Positions 9,501 through 17,613 of a stretch of 64,000 nucleotides of DNA are shown piece by piece (position 1 is the stretch's first letter; the number at the start of each line of letters is the position of its first letter). Under the pieces are notes generated by a model. It searched no databases, had not been told where the DNA came from, and saw only the letters and a list, made by a program, of their open reading frames with translations. Position numbers and translations under genes: made by a program. This DNA is from CAWAHD01 sp963781785 (GTDB lineage Bacteria; Planctomycetota; Planctomycetia; Isosphaerales; Isosphaeraceae), in contig CAWAHD010000002.1 of NCBI GenBank assembly GCA_963781785.1, forward strand, positions 806,001-870,000. The letters are read 5' to 3'.

Positions 9501-11466
9501 GCCGGTCACCCGGCAGCTTGGCTATCTCGCCTTGATCGCCGCCGACAGCGGCATCGACCGAGCCTGGACGCTTGCCGAGAAGTCTGCGGGCTCGCTCCGA
9601 GACATGGTCGACGCCATGCCCGCAATCCGCGATCCCGGCCAGCGGTCGGCGCTTTATCCCAGAATCTTGCCTCTGCTCGACGGGCTGCCGAAGGCACTGA
9701 ATGGGGGCAAGAGTGAATCAAGCGGTACCGAGGGCCGGTTCGTCCGGATCGAGCTGAAGGGCCGCCGGACTCTGACGCTCGCCGAGGTCGAGGTCTCTAG
9801 CGACGGCCGCAATGTCGCCCCGGCAGGCAAGGCCACCCAGAAAAACACTGCTTATGGCGGCTCCGCCGGGCGAGCCATCGACGGCAACAAGAACGGAGAC
9901 TACGCCGACGGCGGCCAGACGCACACCGAGGAAAACACGCGCGACCCCTGGTGGGAGGTCGACCTCGGGACCGAGCTGCCGATCGACTCGGTCGCGATCT
10001 GGAACCGGACTGAGGGCGACTACTACCGGCGTCTCGATCGGTTTACCGTCAAGGTCCTGAGCGCGGGCCGCACCGTCGTCTTCGAGGCTGCCAACCTGCG
10101 GGCGCAGCGCGAGCCCTTCGCCATCGCGGTCGGCGGCAGCGGGCCCGAGGGTGCCGTGCGGCGGTCGGCGATGGACGCTCTGACCTCGGTCCGGGGCAAG
10201 GAAGCCGAGACCCTGAAGGCGCTCGCGAAGTTTGTCAAGAGTCGCGGCGCCGACCGGACCGCCGCGATCCGGGCGATCTCGCGGATCCCGATCTCCGAGT
10301 GGCCGGCCGACCTGGCCGGCTCGACATTGAGCGCTTTGCTCGCTTTTATCAAGACGATCCCCGCTCGGGACCGGACCTCCGCGAACGTCCTCGACGCGAT
10401 CCAGCTCGGCGACTCGCTGGCGGGTTTGCTGCCGGTCGACCAGGCAGCCAAGGCTCGCCGGGAGCTGGGCGAACTGGGCGTCCGCGTGATCCGGCTGGGC
10501 ACGATCACCGACCAGATGCTCTTCAGCAAGGAGCAGATCGCCGCCCAGGCTGGCAAGCCGGTCGAGATCGTGTTTGAGAACAGCGACATCATGCCGCACA
10601 ACTTCGTGGTGACCCGGCCCGGCGCACTCGAAGAGGTCGGCCTCTTAGGCGAGTCATCGAGCACCGAGCCGGGTGCCCTCGAGCGGAACTACGTGCCGCG
10701 GTCCGACAAGATCCTCGCGGCCAGCCGGTTGCTGTCACCGCGGGAGTCGCAAAAGCTGGACTTCGTCGCGCCATCGGAGCCGGGGGTCTATCCGTTTGTC
10801 TGCACCTACCCGGGCCACTGGCGACGAATGTACGGGGCGTTTTTTGTCGTCGCCGACATCGCGAGTTACCTCGCCGATCCACCGGGCTACCTGGCCGCCC
10901 ACCCCATGCCGATCCACGACGAGCTGCTCAAAACCAACCGCCCGCGCAAGGAATGGAAGTTCGACGACCTGGCCCTTTCGGTGGACGGTCTGTCGAGCGG
11001 GCGGTCGTTTGCCAACGGCAAGCAGATCTTCGAGATCGCAAGCTGCGTCTCTTGCCACCGGATGAATGGTGTGGGCACACAGGTCGGCCCCGACCTTGCC
11101 CAGCTCGATGCCAAGATGACCAACCCGGAAATCCTTCGGAGCCTGATCGAGCCCTCGGCCAAGGTCGAGGAAAAGTACCAGACGCACATCTTCACCACCA
11201 AGGCGGGCACCGTGGTCACCGGCATGATTCTCGAAGAGAACCCCCGCCAGATCAAGGTGATCGAGAACCCACTGGCCAAGACGGTTCCTGTGATCCTGGA
11301 TCGCGCGGAAATTGAGGAACGCTCGAAGTCACCGTCCTCGATCATGCCCAAGGGCTTGCTCGACAAGCTGACCCGAGAGGAGATCCTCGACCTGATCGCC
11401 TACATCGCGGCCCGGGGAGATTCCAGGGCCGCGGTGTTCCACGGATTGCATGAACATGGGCATTGA
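6502..11466 (+). CDS. Giant secreted PVC-type haem-binding multidomain protein
   Basis: A 1654-residue exported protein with signal peptide MSRPCSTLTFLAAMLASTAAAQA. Domains in order: an SGNH/GDSL-like hydrolase region (about 30-245; GDHIAIIGNTLADRM, NLGFSGDE, later GIHLNHRG); a PVC-type sorbosone-dehydrogenase-like propeller (about 350-700) with acidic DTDGDGKADKE and DTDGDDKADVRE loops; a HEAT-like repeat region (about 710-1050); a discoidin (F5/8C) domain (about 1077-1210; FVRIELKGRRTLTLAEVEV); a cupredoxin/auracyanin-like domain (about 1332-1453; DIMPHNFVV and FVCTYPGHWRRM giving His, Cys, His, Met ligands); and a C-terminal cytochrome c with C1515VSCH. This suggests periplasmic oxidation of a sugar or polyol with electrons leaving through copper and haem; that role is inference. 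A hairpin follows the stop. Confidence 0.88.
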   Translation: MSRPCSTLTFLAAMLASTAAAQADAIVEFEPGDHIAIIGNTLADRMQHDGWLETDLHARFPLHKLTIRNLGFSGDELTLRLRSADFGTPDAWLTKTKADVVFAFFGYNESFAGRDGLEKFKKDLEAFIAHTVAQKYNGKSAPRLVLFSPIAMESPRGRDLPDPTATNERLKLYTAAMAAVAKTRGVPFVDLFTTTLAFYERERRSSRPNLLTINGIHLNHRGNLELAYQIVQQLAPGVAPGIEPNLSKLRQAVLDKNFTWFNRYRTVDGYSIFGGRADLSFTDGQTNRVVAQREMEVLDIMTANRDPRIWAIAQGKDLVVDDSNTPPFIPVKTNKPGPGPNGEHLFLGGDEAIGRMTLGKNLEVNLFASEKEFPELAKPVQMSFDAKGRLWVACWPSYPHWKPKEEMNDKLLILEDTDGDGKADKETVFAGGLHCPTGFEFASGGVYVAQAPDLMFLLDTDGDDKADVRERVLSGLDSADTHHTANSFQLDPGGALYFQEGTFHRTQVETPYGPPVRCADAGVYRYEPKSQKFEVYVSYGFANPHGHAFDRWGQDIVVDGTGSEPTHGALFSGHVDYPSKHSAPPHVYQRRTRPTPGIEFLSSRHFPDEFQGNLLVPNVIGFQGILRYKIDYQGASLTGTELEPILSSRDPNFRPSDIETGPDGAIYFLDWQNPIIGHMQHNLRDPSRDRIHGRIYRVTYQGRPLSKPAKIAGASIEELLELLKDPEDRVRYRARVELGTRDTAQVIAALKTWVDKLDKADVDHEHSLTEALWAHQYQDVVDLELLKQVLASTDFHARAAATRVLCVWRDRVPGALEILKKLAADPYPLVRLEAVRAASFFRVAEAVEIPLISAELPTDEYLDYTRGETMKTLEPYWRKAIADGKSIAITSDAGNRFFLGRLNTDELLKLKRTRAVDLELLRRMGVREEVRREAVTDLAKLDKQPELTVLLEAVKALDDRAGVAGDAVAFDLGRLITGREPAELTAARPELERLATGGHKPVTRQLGYLALIAADSGIDRAWTLAEKSAGSLRDMVDAMPAIRDPGQRSALYPRILPLLDGLPKALNGGKSESSGTEGRFVRIELKGRRTLTLAEVEVSSDGRNVAPAGKATQKNTAYGGSAGRAIDGNKNGDYADGGQTHTEENTRDPWWEVDLGTELPIDSVAIWNRTEGDYYRRLDRFTVKVLSAGRTVVFEAANLRAQREPFAIAVGGSGPEGAVRRSAMDALTSVRGKEAETLKALAKFVKSRGADRTAAIRAISRIPISEWPADLAGSTLSALLAFIKTIPARDRTSANVLDAIQLGDSLAGLLPVDQAAKARRELGELGVRVIRLGTITDQMLFSKEQIAAQAGKPVEIVFENSDIMPHNFVVTRPGALEEVGLLGESSSTEPGALERNYVPRSDKILAASRLLSPRESQKLDFVAPSEPGVYPFVCTYPGHWRRMYGAFFVVADIASYLADPPGYLAAHPMPIHDELLKTNRPRKEWKFDDLALSVDGLSSGRSFANGKQIFEIASCVSCHRMNGVGTQVGPDLAQLDAKMTNPEILRSLIEPSAKVEEKYQTHIFTTKAGTVVTGMILEENPRQIKVIENPLAKTVPVILDRAEIEERSKSPSSIMPKGLLDKLTREEILDLIAYIAARGDSRAAVFHGLHEHGH

Positions 11467-11473
11467 ACGAAGA

Positions 11474-11507
11474 GACGGAATGAATTCCAGATGGAATTCA
11501 TTTCGTT
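11474..11507 (+). terminator. Strong hairpin after the PVC-type gene
   Basis: Perfect 10-bp arms AATGAATTCC and GGAATTCATT around a four-base AGAT loop, extended at the base by a few GC and GU pairs to about 15 bp. It starts 8 nt after the stop at 11466. There is no clear T run, so it could be a processing or stability hairpin, not a classical intrinsic terminator. Confidence 0.5.
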
Positions 11508-11577
11508 CATGTGAATTGAATCAATCCTTAACTCGTCGACCGAACCCCACGGTTCCGAAGTACCAGGGAGCCTCCCC

Positions 11578-12597
11578 ATGATTCGACTCGTGCGAACCTC
11601 GATTGTCTCGGCCCTGGCCCTGGTTCTCCTGGTCGCGACCGCTCGGGCCGGCGACCAGTGGGTCGTCTACCCGGGGGGTGAAGGTCCGGGCCAGGGAAAG
11701 AACGTCGTATTGATCAGCGGTGACGAAGAGTACCGGTCGGAGGAGGCGTTGCCGCAGCTCGGCAAGATCCTGGCCAAGCGTCACGGGTTCACCTGCACCG
11801 TGCTATTCGCGATCGGCAAGGACGGGGCGATCGATCCCAACCGGAACGACAACATCCCCGGCCTCGAAGCCCTCAGGAAGGCCGACCTGATGATCATCGC
11901 CACCCGGTTCCGCAACCTGCCCGACGACCAGATGAAGGAGATTGTCGACTACGTCGAGTCGGGCCGCCCGATCATCGGCATGAGGACGGCGACGCACGCA
12001 TTCAACATCCGTGGGGGCACAAAGTACGCCCGCTATTCGTTCAATAGCAAGGAGTGGGACGGCGGCTTCGGCCGCCAGGTGCTGGGCGAGACCTGGATCA
12101 GCCACCACGGCAATCATACTCATGAAAGCACGCGCGGGATCATCGCGCCGGGCGAGACATCGCACCCGATCCTCCGCGGGATCAAGGATGGCGACATCTG
12201 GGGCCCGACCGACGTCTACGGTGTCCGGCTCCCCTTGCCCGGCGACAGCAAGCCCTTGGTTCTCGGTCAGGTGGTCGCAGACATGACGCCCACCGGCAAG
12301 CCGGTCGAAGGCAAGAAGAACGACCCGATGATGCCGGTGGCCTGGGTCAAGACCTACACCGGCGAGTCGGGGAAGCCCGCCCGGATCTTCACGACCACGA
12401 TGGGCGCCGCCACCGATTTGGAGAGCGCCGGCGTCCGCCGGATGCTCGTCAATGCCGTCTACTGGGCGCTCGGCCTGGACGACAAGATCGCGCCCGAGAG
12501 CGACGTGAGCCTGCTCGGCGAATACAAGCCCCGGCCCTTCGGGTTTGGCGGCGCGGCCAAGGGCATCAAGCCCGAGGCTCATGAGCTTAAGCAATGA
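11578..12597 (+). CDS. Secreted ThuA-like domain protein
   Basis: A 339-residue exported protein with signal peptide MIRLVRTSIVSALALVLLVA ending TARAG. The body is a ThuA/glutamine-amidotransferase-like fold: NVVLISGDEEYRSEEALPQL at the N-terminus, ADLMIIATRFRNLPDDQMKE, GRPIIGMRTATHAF, and GNHTHEST. ThuA-like domains occur in trehalose/sugar utilisation operons and next to PVC-type dehydrogenases in planctomycetes, which fits its place 111 nt after the giant haem-binding protein. It probably acts on or binds a carbohydrate outside the cytoplasm; the reaction is unknown. The C-terminus PRPFGFGGAAKGIKPEAHEL is unstructured. Confidence 0.85.
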   Translation: MIRLVRTSIVSALALVLLVATARAGDQWVVYPGGEGPGQGKNVVLISGDEEYRSEEALPQLGKILAKRHGFTCTVLFAIGKDGAIDPNRNDNIPGLEALRKADLMIIATRFRNLPDDQMKEIVDYVESGRPIIGMRTATHAFNIRGGTKYARYSFNSKEWDGGFGRQVLGETWISHHGNHTHESTRGIIAPGETSHPILRGIKDGDIWGPTDVYGVRLPLPGDSKPLVLGQVVADMTPTGKPVEGKKNDPMMPVAWVKTYTGESGKPARIFTTTMGAATDLESAGVRRMLVNAVYWALGLDDKIAPESDVSLLGEYKPRPFGFGGAAKGIKPEAHELKQ

Positions 12598-12602
12598 CCG
12601 AG

Positions 12603-13226
12603 CTAGTCGTCCCGCGGCTCGAACAGATTCCAGGACGCATAGTCATCACTGCGAAGTGAATGCCACCGGGCAGCCTTGCGGCTTTTCGCAGCCGCGCGCT
12701 GCCAGACCGCACCTTGCTCCAACCACGAGCCGTACCGCGGACCATCGCTCGGATAGGGGCAGATTTTCAAGACGTCGGCCTCTTCGCTGGGGTCATCCCA
12801 CGCACGGCCACCCCGGGCCAGGCATTGATCGGCCCTTTGCATCATGAGCTGTGCCTCGGCCTCGCAAAGCGCGGCCATGAAGCCGTGGAATCTGGCTCTC
12901 GAATCGTAGTAGGGCTTGTAAAGCCAAAGATGAAATGGCCAGAGAATAATCGCCACCAGAGCGACTCCGATCATCACGCGCCGCACCGTGAAACGTACGC
13001 GCAGCAGTCGTCCGGCGGGCGCCCGATCGATCTCAACCGCCGCGCGCGATCTTGCGCTAAGGCGCTTGTGTTCGGGCGTCCAAAGGTGGCAAGCCAGAGC
13101 CACTGCGGCCAGCGCGAACGCCAGAATCATCCAGAACACGGGCAGTGCATTGACGACCGCGAATTCGATCGCAACAACGGCGGCGATGACGAACGTCTTC
13201 AGCACTCTCATCCGGAAGAGTCGCAT
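12603..13226 (-). CDS. Conserved membrane protein, 207 aa
   Basis: Three predicted membrane segments: TFVIAAVVAIEFAVVNALPV and FWMILAFALAAVALACHLW near the N-terminus, then RVMIGVALVAIILWPFHLWL around residues 83-102. The second part has the 'RFTVRRVMIGVALVA' element that recurs before a membrane segment in many planctomycete proteins. The C-terminal 100 residues are soluble and rich in Arg and Trp. It is convergent with the ThuA gene, five bases apart. No recognised domain and no assigned function. An ATG at 13211 is an alternative start. Confidence 0.7.
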   Translation of the reverse strand: MRLFRMRVLKTFVIAAVVAIEFAVVNALPVFWMILAFALAAVALACHLWTPEHKRLSARSRAAVEIDRAPAGRLLRVRFTVRRVMIGVALVAIILWPFHLWLYKPYYDSRARFHGFMAALCEAEAQLMMQRADQCLARGGRAWDDPSEEADVLKICPYPSDGPRYGSWLEQGAVWQRAAAKSRKAARWHSLRSDDYASWNLFEPRDD

Positions 13227-13255
13227 GGCCGGGGCCTTATTGCAGTGCGTGGGGT

Positions 13256-13282
13256 GACTCCTTGGACTCCTTGGACTCCTTG
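13256..13282. repeat. Three tandem copies of a 9-mer (GACTCCTTG)
   Basis: GACTCCTTG is repeated three times without interruption upstream of the membrane-protein gene. Short tandem repeats of this kind change copy number readily. No regulatory role is shown. Confidence 0.7.
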
Positions 13283-13504
13283 GAATAGCGTAAGCCGGCG
13301 TCGAGTCGAGTTGTTCGTGGATTCATTGTCACCGGGTATAGAGCGGTCGTCAATATCTTGCGATCTCCGGCGACAGTCCACGACCGAGTTCCACTTCCCA
13401 GAAAGGGCGCAATCGGGTAGATTTCGCCCGTTCTCCGCCGTGGCGATTGTCCGCTCGCATTGCCGGCACGCATGTCGAAGGCCCGTCATCCCTGGGAACG
13501 GATC

Positions 13505-15483
13505 ATGTCCGACTGCTTCGGGCCAACGGAATCGCCGGCCCGCGCCGGGTTCAAGGATCGATCGTCACCCGTCACGCGCTCGACGCTCACGGCGCTCGCG
13601 TGCGTCCTCCTGATCGTGCCGCTGGGTTGCGCCAGCGTCAGCGTCGACGAGCGCCCGATCCGCAATGCGATCGACGACCGAATGGAGCGGCGGGACGCCA
13701 CGAATCATCTGAGCGGTGTCACGGCCTGTGTGCTCGCGAGACATGACCTGGTGGGCACCGCCGCGCGCGACCCGGCCGGCGCGGCTCGCATCCTGGAGAG
13801 CCATTTGCAGGCCGAGCCGGAGCCCGATGGGGCGTTCGTGCTGGCCGAGCTCTCGTATCAAGCTGGCCTGTTGCACAGCCCCAGATCGCCGCAATCGGCG
13901 ATGGCCTGGTACCGCGACGCGGCGGCTCTGGCCTGGGTGGCGCTTGCCGAGCCGGACTGTTCGCGGCCCGACCTCGCCGTCTCGATCCACAACCGTGCCG
14001 TGGCGCGACTGGTCAGGGCCTCGCAATCCCAGGGAGGGCGACCGGGACCTAACTGGCGCCAGGTGCTGGATCAAGAGGGCATCGTGGTCGAGAGTACGAC
14101 TCCCTATCTGGATCCTCAGCGGATCGCCGACCTGCGCGTGGCGGCGGACCTTCAGGTCACGGGAATGGACCACGTTTACAAGCTGGACGGTCTCGGCGTT
14201 CCGCTGGTCGCGCACCGGGTCATGGCCAGTGAGACGGAAGCGCCCGGCGTTCCGAATGTGCAGGATGAATTCTTGCCGCACGACCTGCGCACCGGCGCGA
14301 CCGCCGTCTTGACGTGCGGCGGCGGCCTGCTGGGAGGTGAATGGCGGCGGAGCCCGCCAACGCTCGTTTTGCTGGATTCGTTCGGGCCGCGGTTTCAAGC
14401 AGTCGGCGCGAAGGAAGTCGCGCTGGCCGACGACCGGACGACGCCGCTGGCGTCGCTCCTGGCCGCACGACGGCTCGCGATGCTGGAGTGGACCGGGCTG
14501 ATCGACTCGGGCTTTAACCAGAAGGGCGTGGAATCGGGGCTGTACATGAGCCGGCCCTATCAGCCGGGGAAAATACCGGTCGTGTTCGTGCACGGCCTGG
14601 TCTCGAGCCCGAGGGCCTGGCTCCAGACGATCAACGAGCTGGAGAATTCGCCGGCGATCGCGTCGCGGTATCAGTTCTGGGTGTTCCTCTATCCGTCGGG
14701 CTTGCCGATTCCGGGGTCCGCCCGGCAGTTGCGCGAGTCGCTCATTCGCGTACGCGAGACCGTCGATCCCGAGCACAGCGATCGAGTCGCTCGACGAGAT
14801 GGTCCTGGTCGGCCACAGCATGGGCGGGCTCCTTTCGAAGATGATGGTGCAAGACACCGGATCAGCGCTCTGGGACGCAGCGATCACGATCCCGCAGGAT
14901 CGGTTTCGGGCATCGCCCGAATTGAGGAAGTCGCTCGTGGATCTCCTGGTCTTTGAGCCGTTGCCGTTCGTGCGCCGAGTTGTGTTCATCTCCACCCCGC
15001 ATCGGGGCAGCCCGCTTGCCGATGGACCGGTGGGATGGGCGGTGTCGCGATTGGTGCGCCGGCCTGATGAGCAGGCGGCTCGCGTTGCGGAAATCGAGGC
15101 CCTCAATGGTCCGGATGTCATCTCACGGGAACTTCAGGGCCCGTCCTTGAATGCGATCGGCAACCTGCGGACCGACAGCCCGATCCTGGCCGCCCTCGAC
15201 CGGATACCGATCAATAGGTCGGTGCCGTACCACTCGATCATCCCCCTCATCCCCCCCGTGAGACACACCGACGGTGTCGTCGAATATCGCAGCTCGCACG
15301 TCGAGGGTGCCGCTTCCGAGAAGATCGTCGCGGGCACACATCTTTCTCAGCAGGCTCCGGCAGTGACCTGCGAGGTTGCGCATCCTCATGGTGCACCTGG
15401 CGGCCGACGGCGCCCTTCTGACCTCCGGCGCCCCACGTCGCGATCGGAACGCGCAGCGCGTCGATGTTCGCGCGACGCCGTGA
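13505..15483 (+). CDS. Lipase-like alpha/beta-hydrolase lipoprotein, two frameshifts
   Basis: An exported lipoprotein with a long basic leader, hydrophobic core LTALACVLLIVPLGC and lipobox Cys. An N-terminal helical region of about 250 residues precedes the hydrolase fold: VVFVHGLVSSPRAWLQTINE (oxyanion region), MVLVGHSMGGLLSKMM (GxSxG nucleophile), VVFISTPHRGSPLAD, and YRSSHVEGAASEKIVAGTH (catalytic His region). A shift near 14785 separates the first part from the nucleophile; a second near 15375 is needed to read the C-terminus RILMVHLAADGALLTSG to the stop at 15483. It would act on lipids or esters at the cell envelope. The start at 13505 has a GGGAACGG upstream; earlier in-frame codons exist at 13460-13472. 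Confidence 0.75.
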
Positions 15484-15625
15484 CGCGTGCCGGATTACCC
15501 TTTTTTATCGATTTCAGGACGGCGGTCTGCGCCTGGGCCGGATTTCTTAAAGTTCCTGGGCCCGACAGCCGACAGAACAGGGATGTGTACCGCCAGCTTC
15601 GGCGTAGGCCGGCACGACATGTCGA

Positions 15626-16664
15626 GTGCGCTCCGTGCAGGAAAACAGACGACGAATCACACGCGCCCTGGTGCTGCGGCTCGCCTGCGCTTCGATCGCA
15701 TCCTTGGGAATCTCCGCCCGCGCCCAGGATGTCGGGTCGCGCGCGCCGGCTGGTCCTGAAAACTCCAGCGCCGACCAGCCGGCATTGCCCGCCGTGGGTA
15801 CGGAAGAAGCCGAATCGCTCGCCGTCGATTCTGCGACCAAGCGGACCGACCTCAGCCTGCTCGATCGGTTTCGGCTCGCGTTCTCGCAAGAGGAAGATCC
15901 CGACGGCCCGATCAACACCGACCGGCCCACGTTCACGCCCGCCAACACCGTTGTCCCTCGGGGACGACTCCAGTTCGAGTCGGGATTCACCTTCAGCCGG
16001 CAGACGACCCCGAGTACGCGTGCCAATCTTTACGACTTCCCCGAGCTCGCCATGCGCTACGGGCTGTTGGGTCGCGTCGAGTTTCGCACGTTCTGGCTCG
16101 GGCCAGACCTATTCCCAGGGGCAGCCCAGCGCGCGCAGCCGCGGAAGAATCAACGGCGGGCTCAGCAACATGGAAATCGGCTTCAAGTGGCAACTGCTGC
16201 CGAACGACGCCGAGAAGAAATGGTGCCCGACAACGGCCCTGATTACCTCGATCTACGTTCCCACCGGCGGAAACTCGCTGCTGGAGTCGGATACCGTCGA
16301 GCCGTACATCAACCTGATCTACGGCTGGAACCTCACCGACAAGCTGACCTTCGGTGGCTCGACCGGCTACTTGGGATTCCGCCAGCAGCCAGACCCGGGC
16401 TCGGGCGGCCGACCGTATAACTACCAGCGGTATCACCAGTCGCTGCTCGCGTTCTACTCGGTGACCGAGCGGTCGACTCTGTTTTACGAGTGGTACGTTC
16501 TCATGTTCACCAATGCCGCAGACAACCGGCCCACGCATTTCATGGACGGAGGAATCCTCTACCGCCCGACGCCCAACACACAGCTCGACCTCCGCGCCGG
16601 CTTCGGACTGAGTGGCCACCCCGACGATTTCTTCACCGGAGTGGGATTCTCGGTGCGGTTTTGA
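15626..16664 (+). CDS. Outer-membrane beta-barrel-like 'transporter' protein, one frameshift
   Basis: Exported protein with hydrophobic leader LVLRLACASIASLGISARAQ. After a low-complexity linker come PINTDRPTFTPANTVVPRGR and QFESGFTFSRQ, a pattern typical of proteins annotated as transporter/MetA-pathway-like beta-barrels. The remainder is amphipathic strands ending TGVGFSVRF, a C-terminal Phe like outer-membrane barrel signals. The reading frame shifts near 16107, where a GGG run gives WLG in one frame and GQTYSQGQ in the next; reading two Gs restores FWLGQTYSQG. The start is GTG 15626, and an alternative is not obvious. The substrate is unknown. Confidence 0.7.
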
Positions 16665-16672
16665 GGTCGCCG

Positions 16673-17266
16673 TCAGTAGAGCATGTGATAGTCCCACCAG
16701 CATGAGAACGGAATGATCGCGACCCAGTAGGCACCGAGGGCCCGACCAAGACGATCGAGCCAGTCGGGCTGGGATCGCCAGCGTCTGCTCGCAATCAAGA
16801 GCAGCCACACTGCCGCGACCGCGGTGCTGATCCCGAAGGCCGACGACGCGAAGTAGGCCGAGTTGTAGACCGTCGCCGAGTTGACCGGACCCGGGTACGA
16901 AACCGTGACGGAGAAGGCATTGCTGACTCCGAGACTGAGCGTGTAGAAGCGATTCCCGATCGTCCGCGCCATGAGCGTCAAGAAGCCGCCCAGTCTGACC
17001 AGGCTGACGAGCGTGACCGCCCCGGTTGCGACAAACCCCGGTTGGCGGACGAGCTGGCGGAGCGGATGGCGGGGACGACGCAGGTTGAGCGCGAACACGG
17101 CGATCGACCAGAGCGCCGTGACGGGCAGCGCTGCGAGGATGTGAACCCAGATCGTCAAGAGGACGCGGGGAATGAGCGGGTACGGCTTGAGCGCGTTGTC
17201 GAGGACGGCCAGGGAGTACGTTCGGGCCAGGGCGAACCCGATCGCGGTTGCCGCGATCAAGACCAT
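16673..17266 (-). CDS. Polytopic membrane protein of unknown function
   Basis: A 197-residue protein with about five hydrophobic segments: MVLIAATAIGFALART, PRVLLTIWVHILAALPVTAL, FVATGAVTLVSLVRLGGFL, GISTAVAAVWLLLIA and ALGAYWVAIIPFSCWW. The codons upstream of ATG 17266 read RNAPAQNRRFTLLDA in frame. This matches the 'RRFTLLDAM.L.AATAIG' N-terminus seen in planctomycete membrane proteins, so translation may begin further upstream at a non-ATG codon; no ATG, GTG or TTG is present before an in-frame stop. It is convergent with the barrel gene, 8 nt apart. Confidence 0.65.
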   Translation of the reverse strand: MVLIAATAIGFALARTYSLAVLDNALKPYPLIPRVLLTIWVHILAALPVTALWSIAVFALNLRRPRHPLRQLVRQPGFVATGAVTLVSLVRLGGFLTLMARTIGNRFYTLSLGVSNAFSVTVSYPGPVNSATVYNSAYFASSAFGISTAVAAVWLLLIASRRWRSQPDWLDRLGRALGAYWVAIIPFSCWWDYHMLY

Positions 17267-17410
17267 CGCATCCAGCAGGGTGAATCTGCGGTTCTGCGCC
17301 GGCGCATTGCGATCTCTCCTGGCAGGCCGGCCGCGTCTTGTACGATACTCAGAGCATGGACAACTTGATCATACCGCACACTCCGTCTGCACGGAGCCGG
17401 CATTTTCGGA

Positions 17411-17520
17411 CCAAACCGTCAGGCTGGAAAGCCTGACCTACGACCGGACCAAACCGTCAGGCTGGAAAGCCTGACCTACGACCGGACCAAACCGTCAGGC
17501 TGGAAAGCCTGACCTACGAC
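17411..17520. repeat. Three 38-bp tandem units each carrying a palindrome
   Basis: Units start at 17411, 17449 and 17487 (the last is partial). Each contains GTCAGGCT, a GGAA loop, and AGCCTGAC, a perfect 8-bp hairpin, followed by CTACGACC. A related single copy (GTCAGGCT CGAA AGCCCGAC CTAC) lies at 32958. This is a dispersed extragenic palindrome family. It sits between the divergent membrane-protein and DUF1549 genes; the rest of the 17267-17613 gap holds nothing else recognised. Confidence 0.8.
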
Positions 17521-17613
17521 AAGCCCGGTCGCGTCACGAACTTTTTTCTGAAACCCGGCGTCGTCGAAACTGGTAAGATGAACCAGATCCAACACGGCGG
17601 ACGGAGGCTTGAG

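Noticed and set aside
14799..16664. 621-codon frame joining lipase and beta-barrel sequences
   Set aside because: The middle is nonsense; it links two neighbouring genes only because each has a frameshift.
17411..17520. CRISPR array
   Set aside because: The 38-bp units are directly adjacent with no unique spacers.
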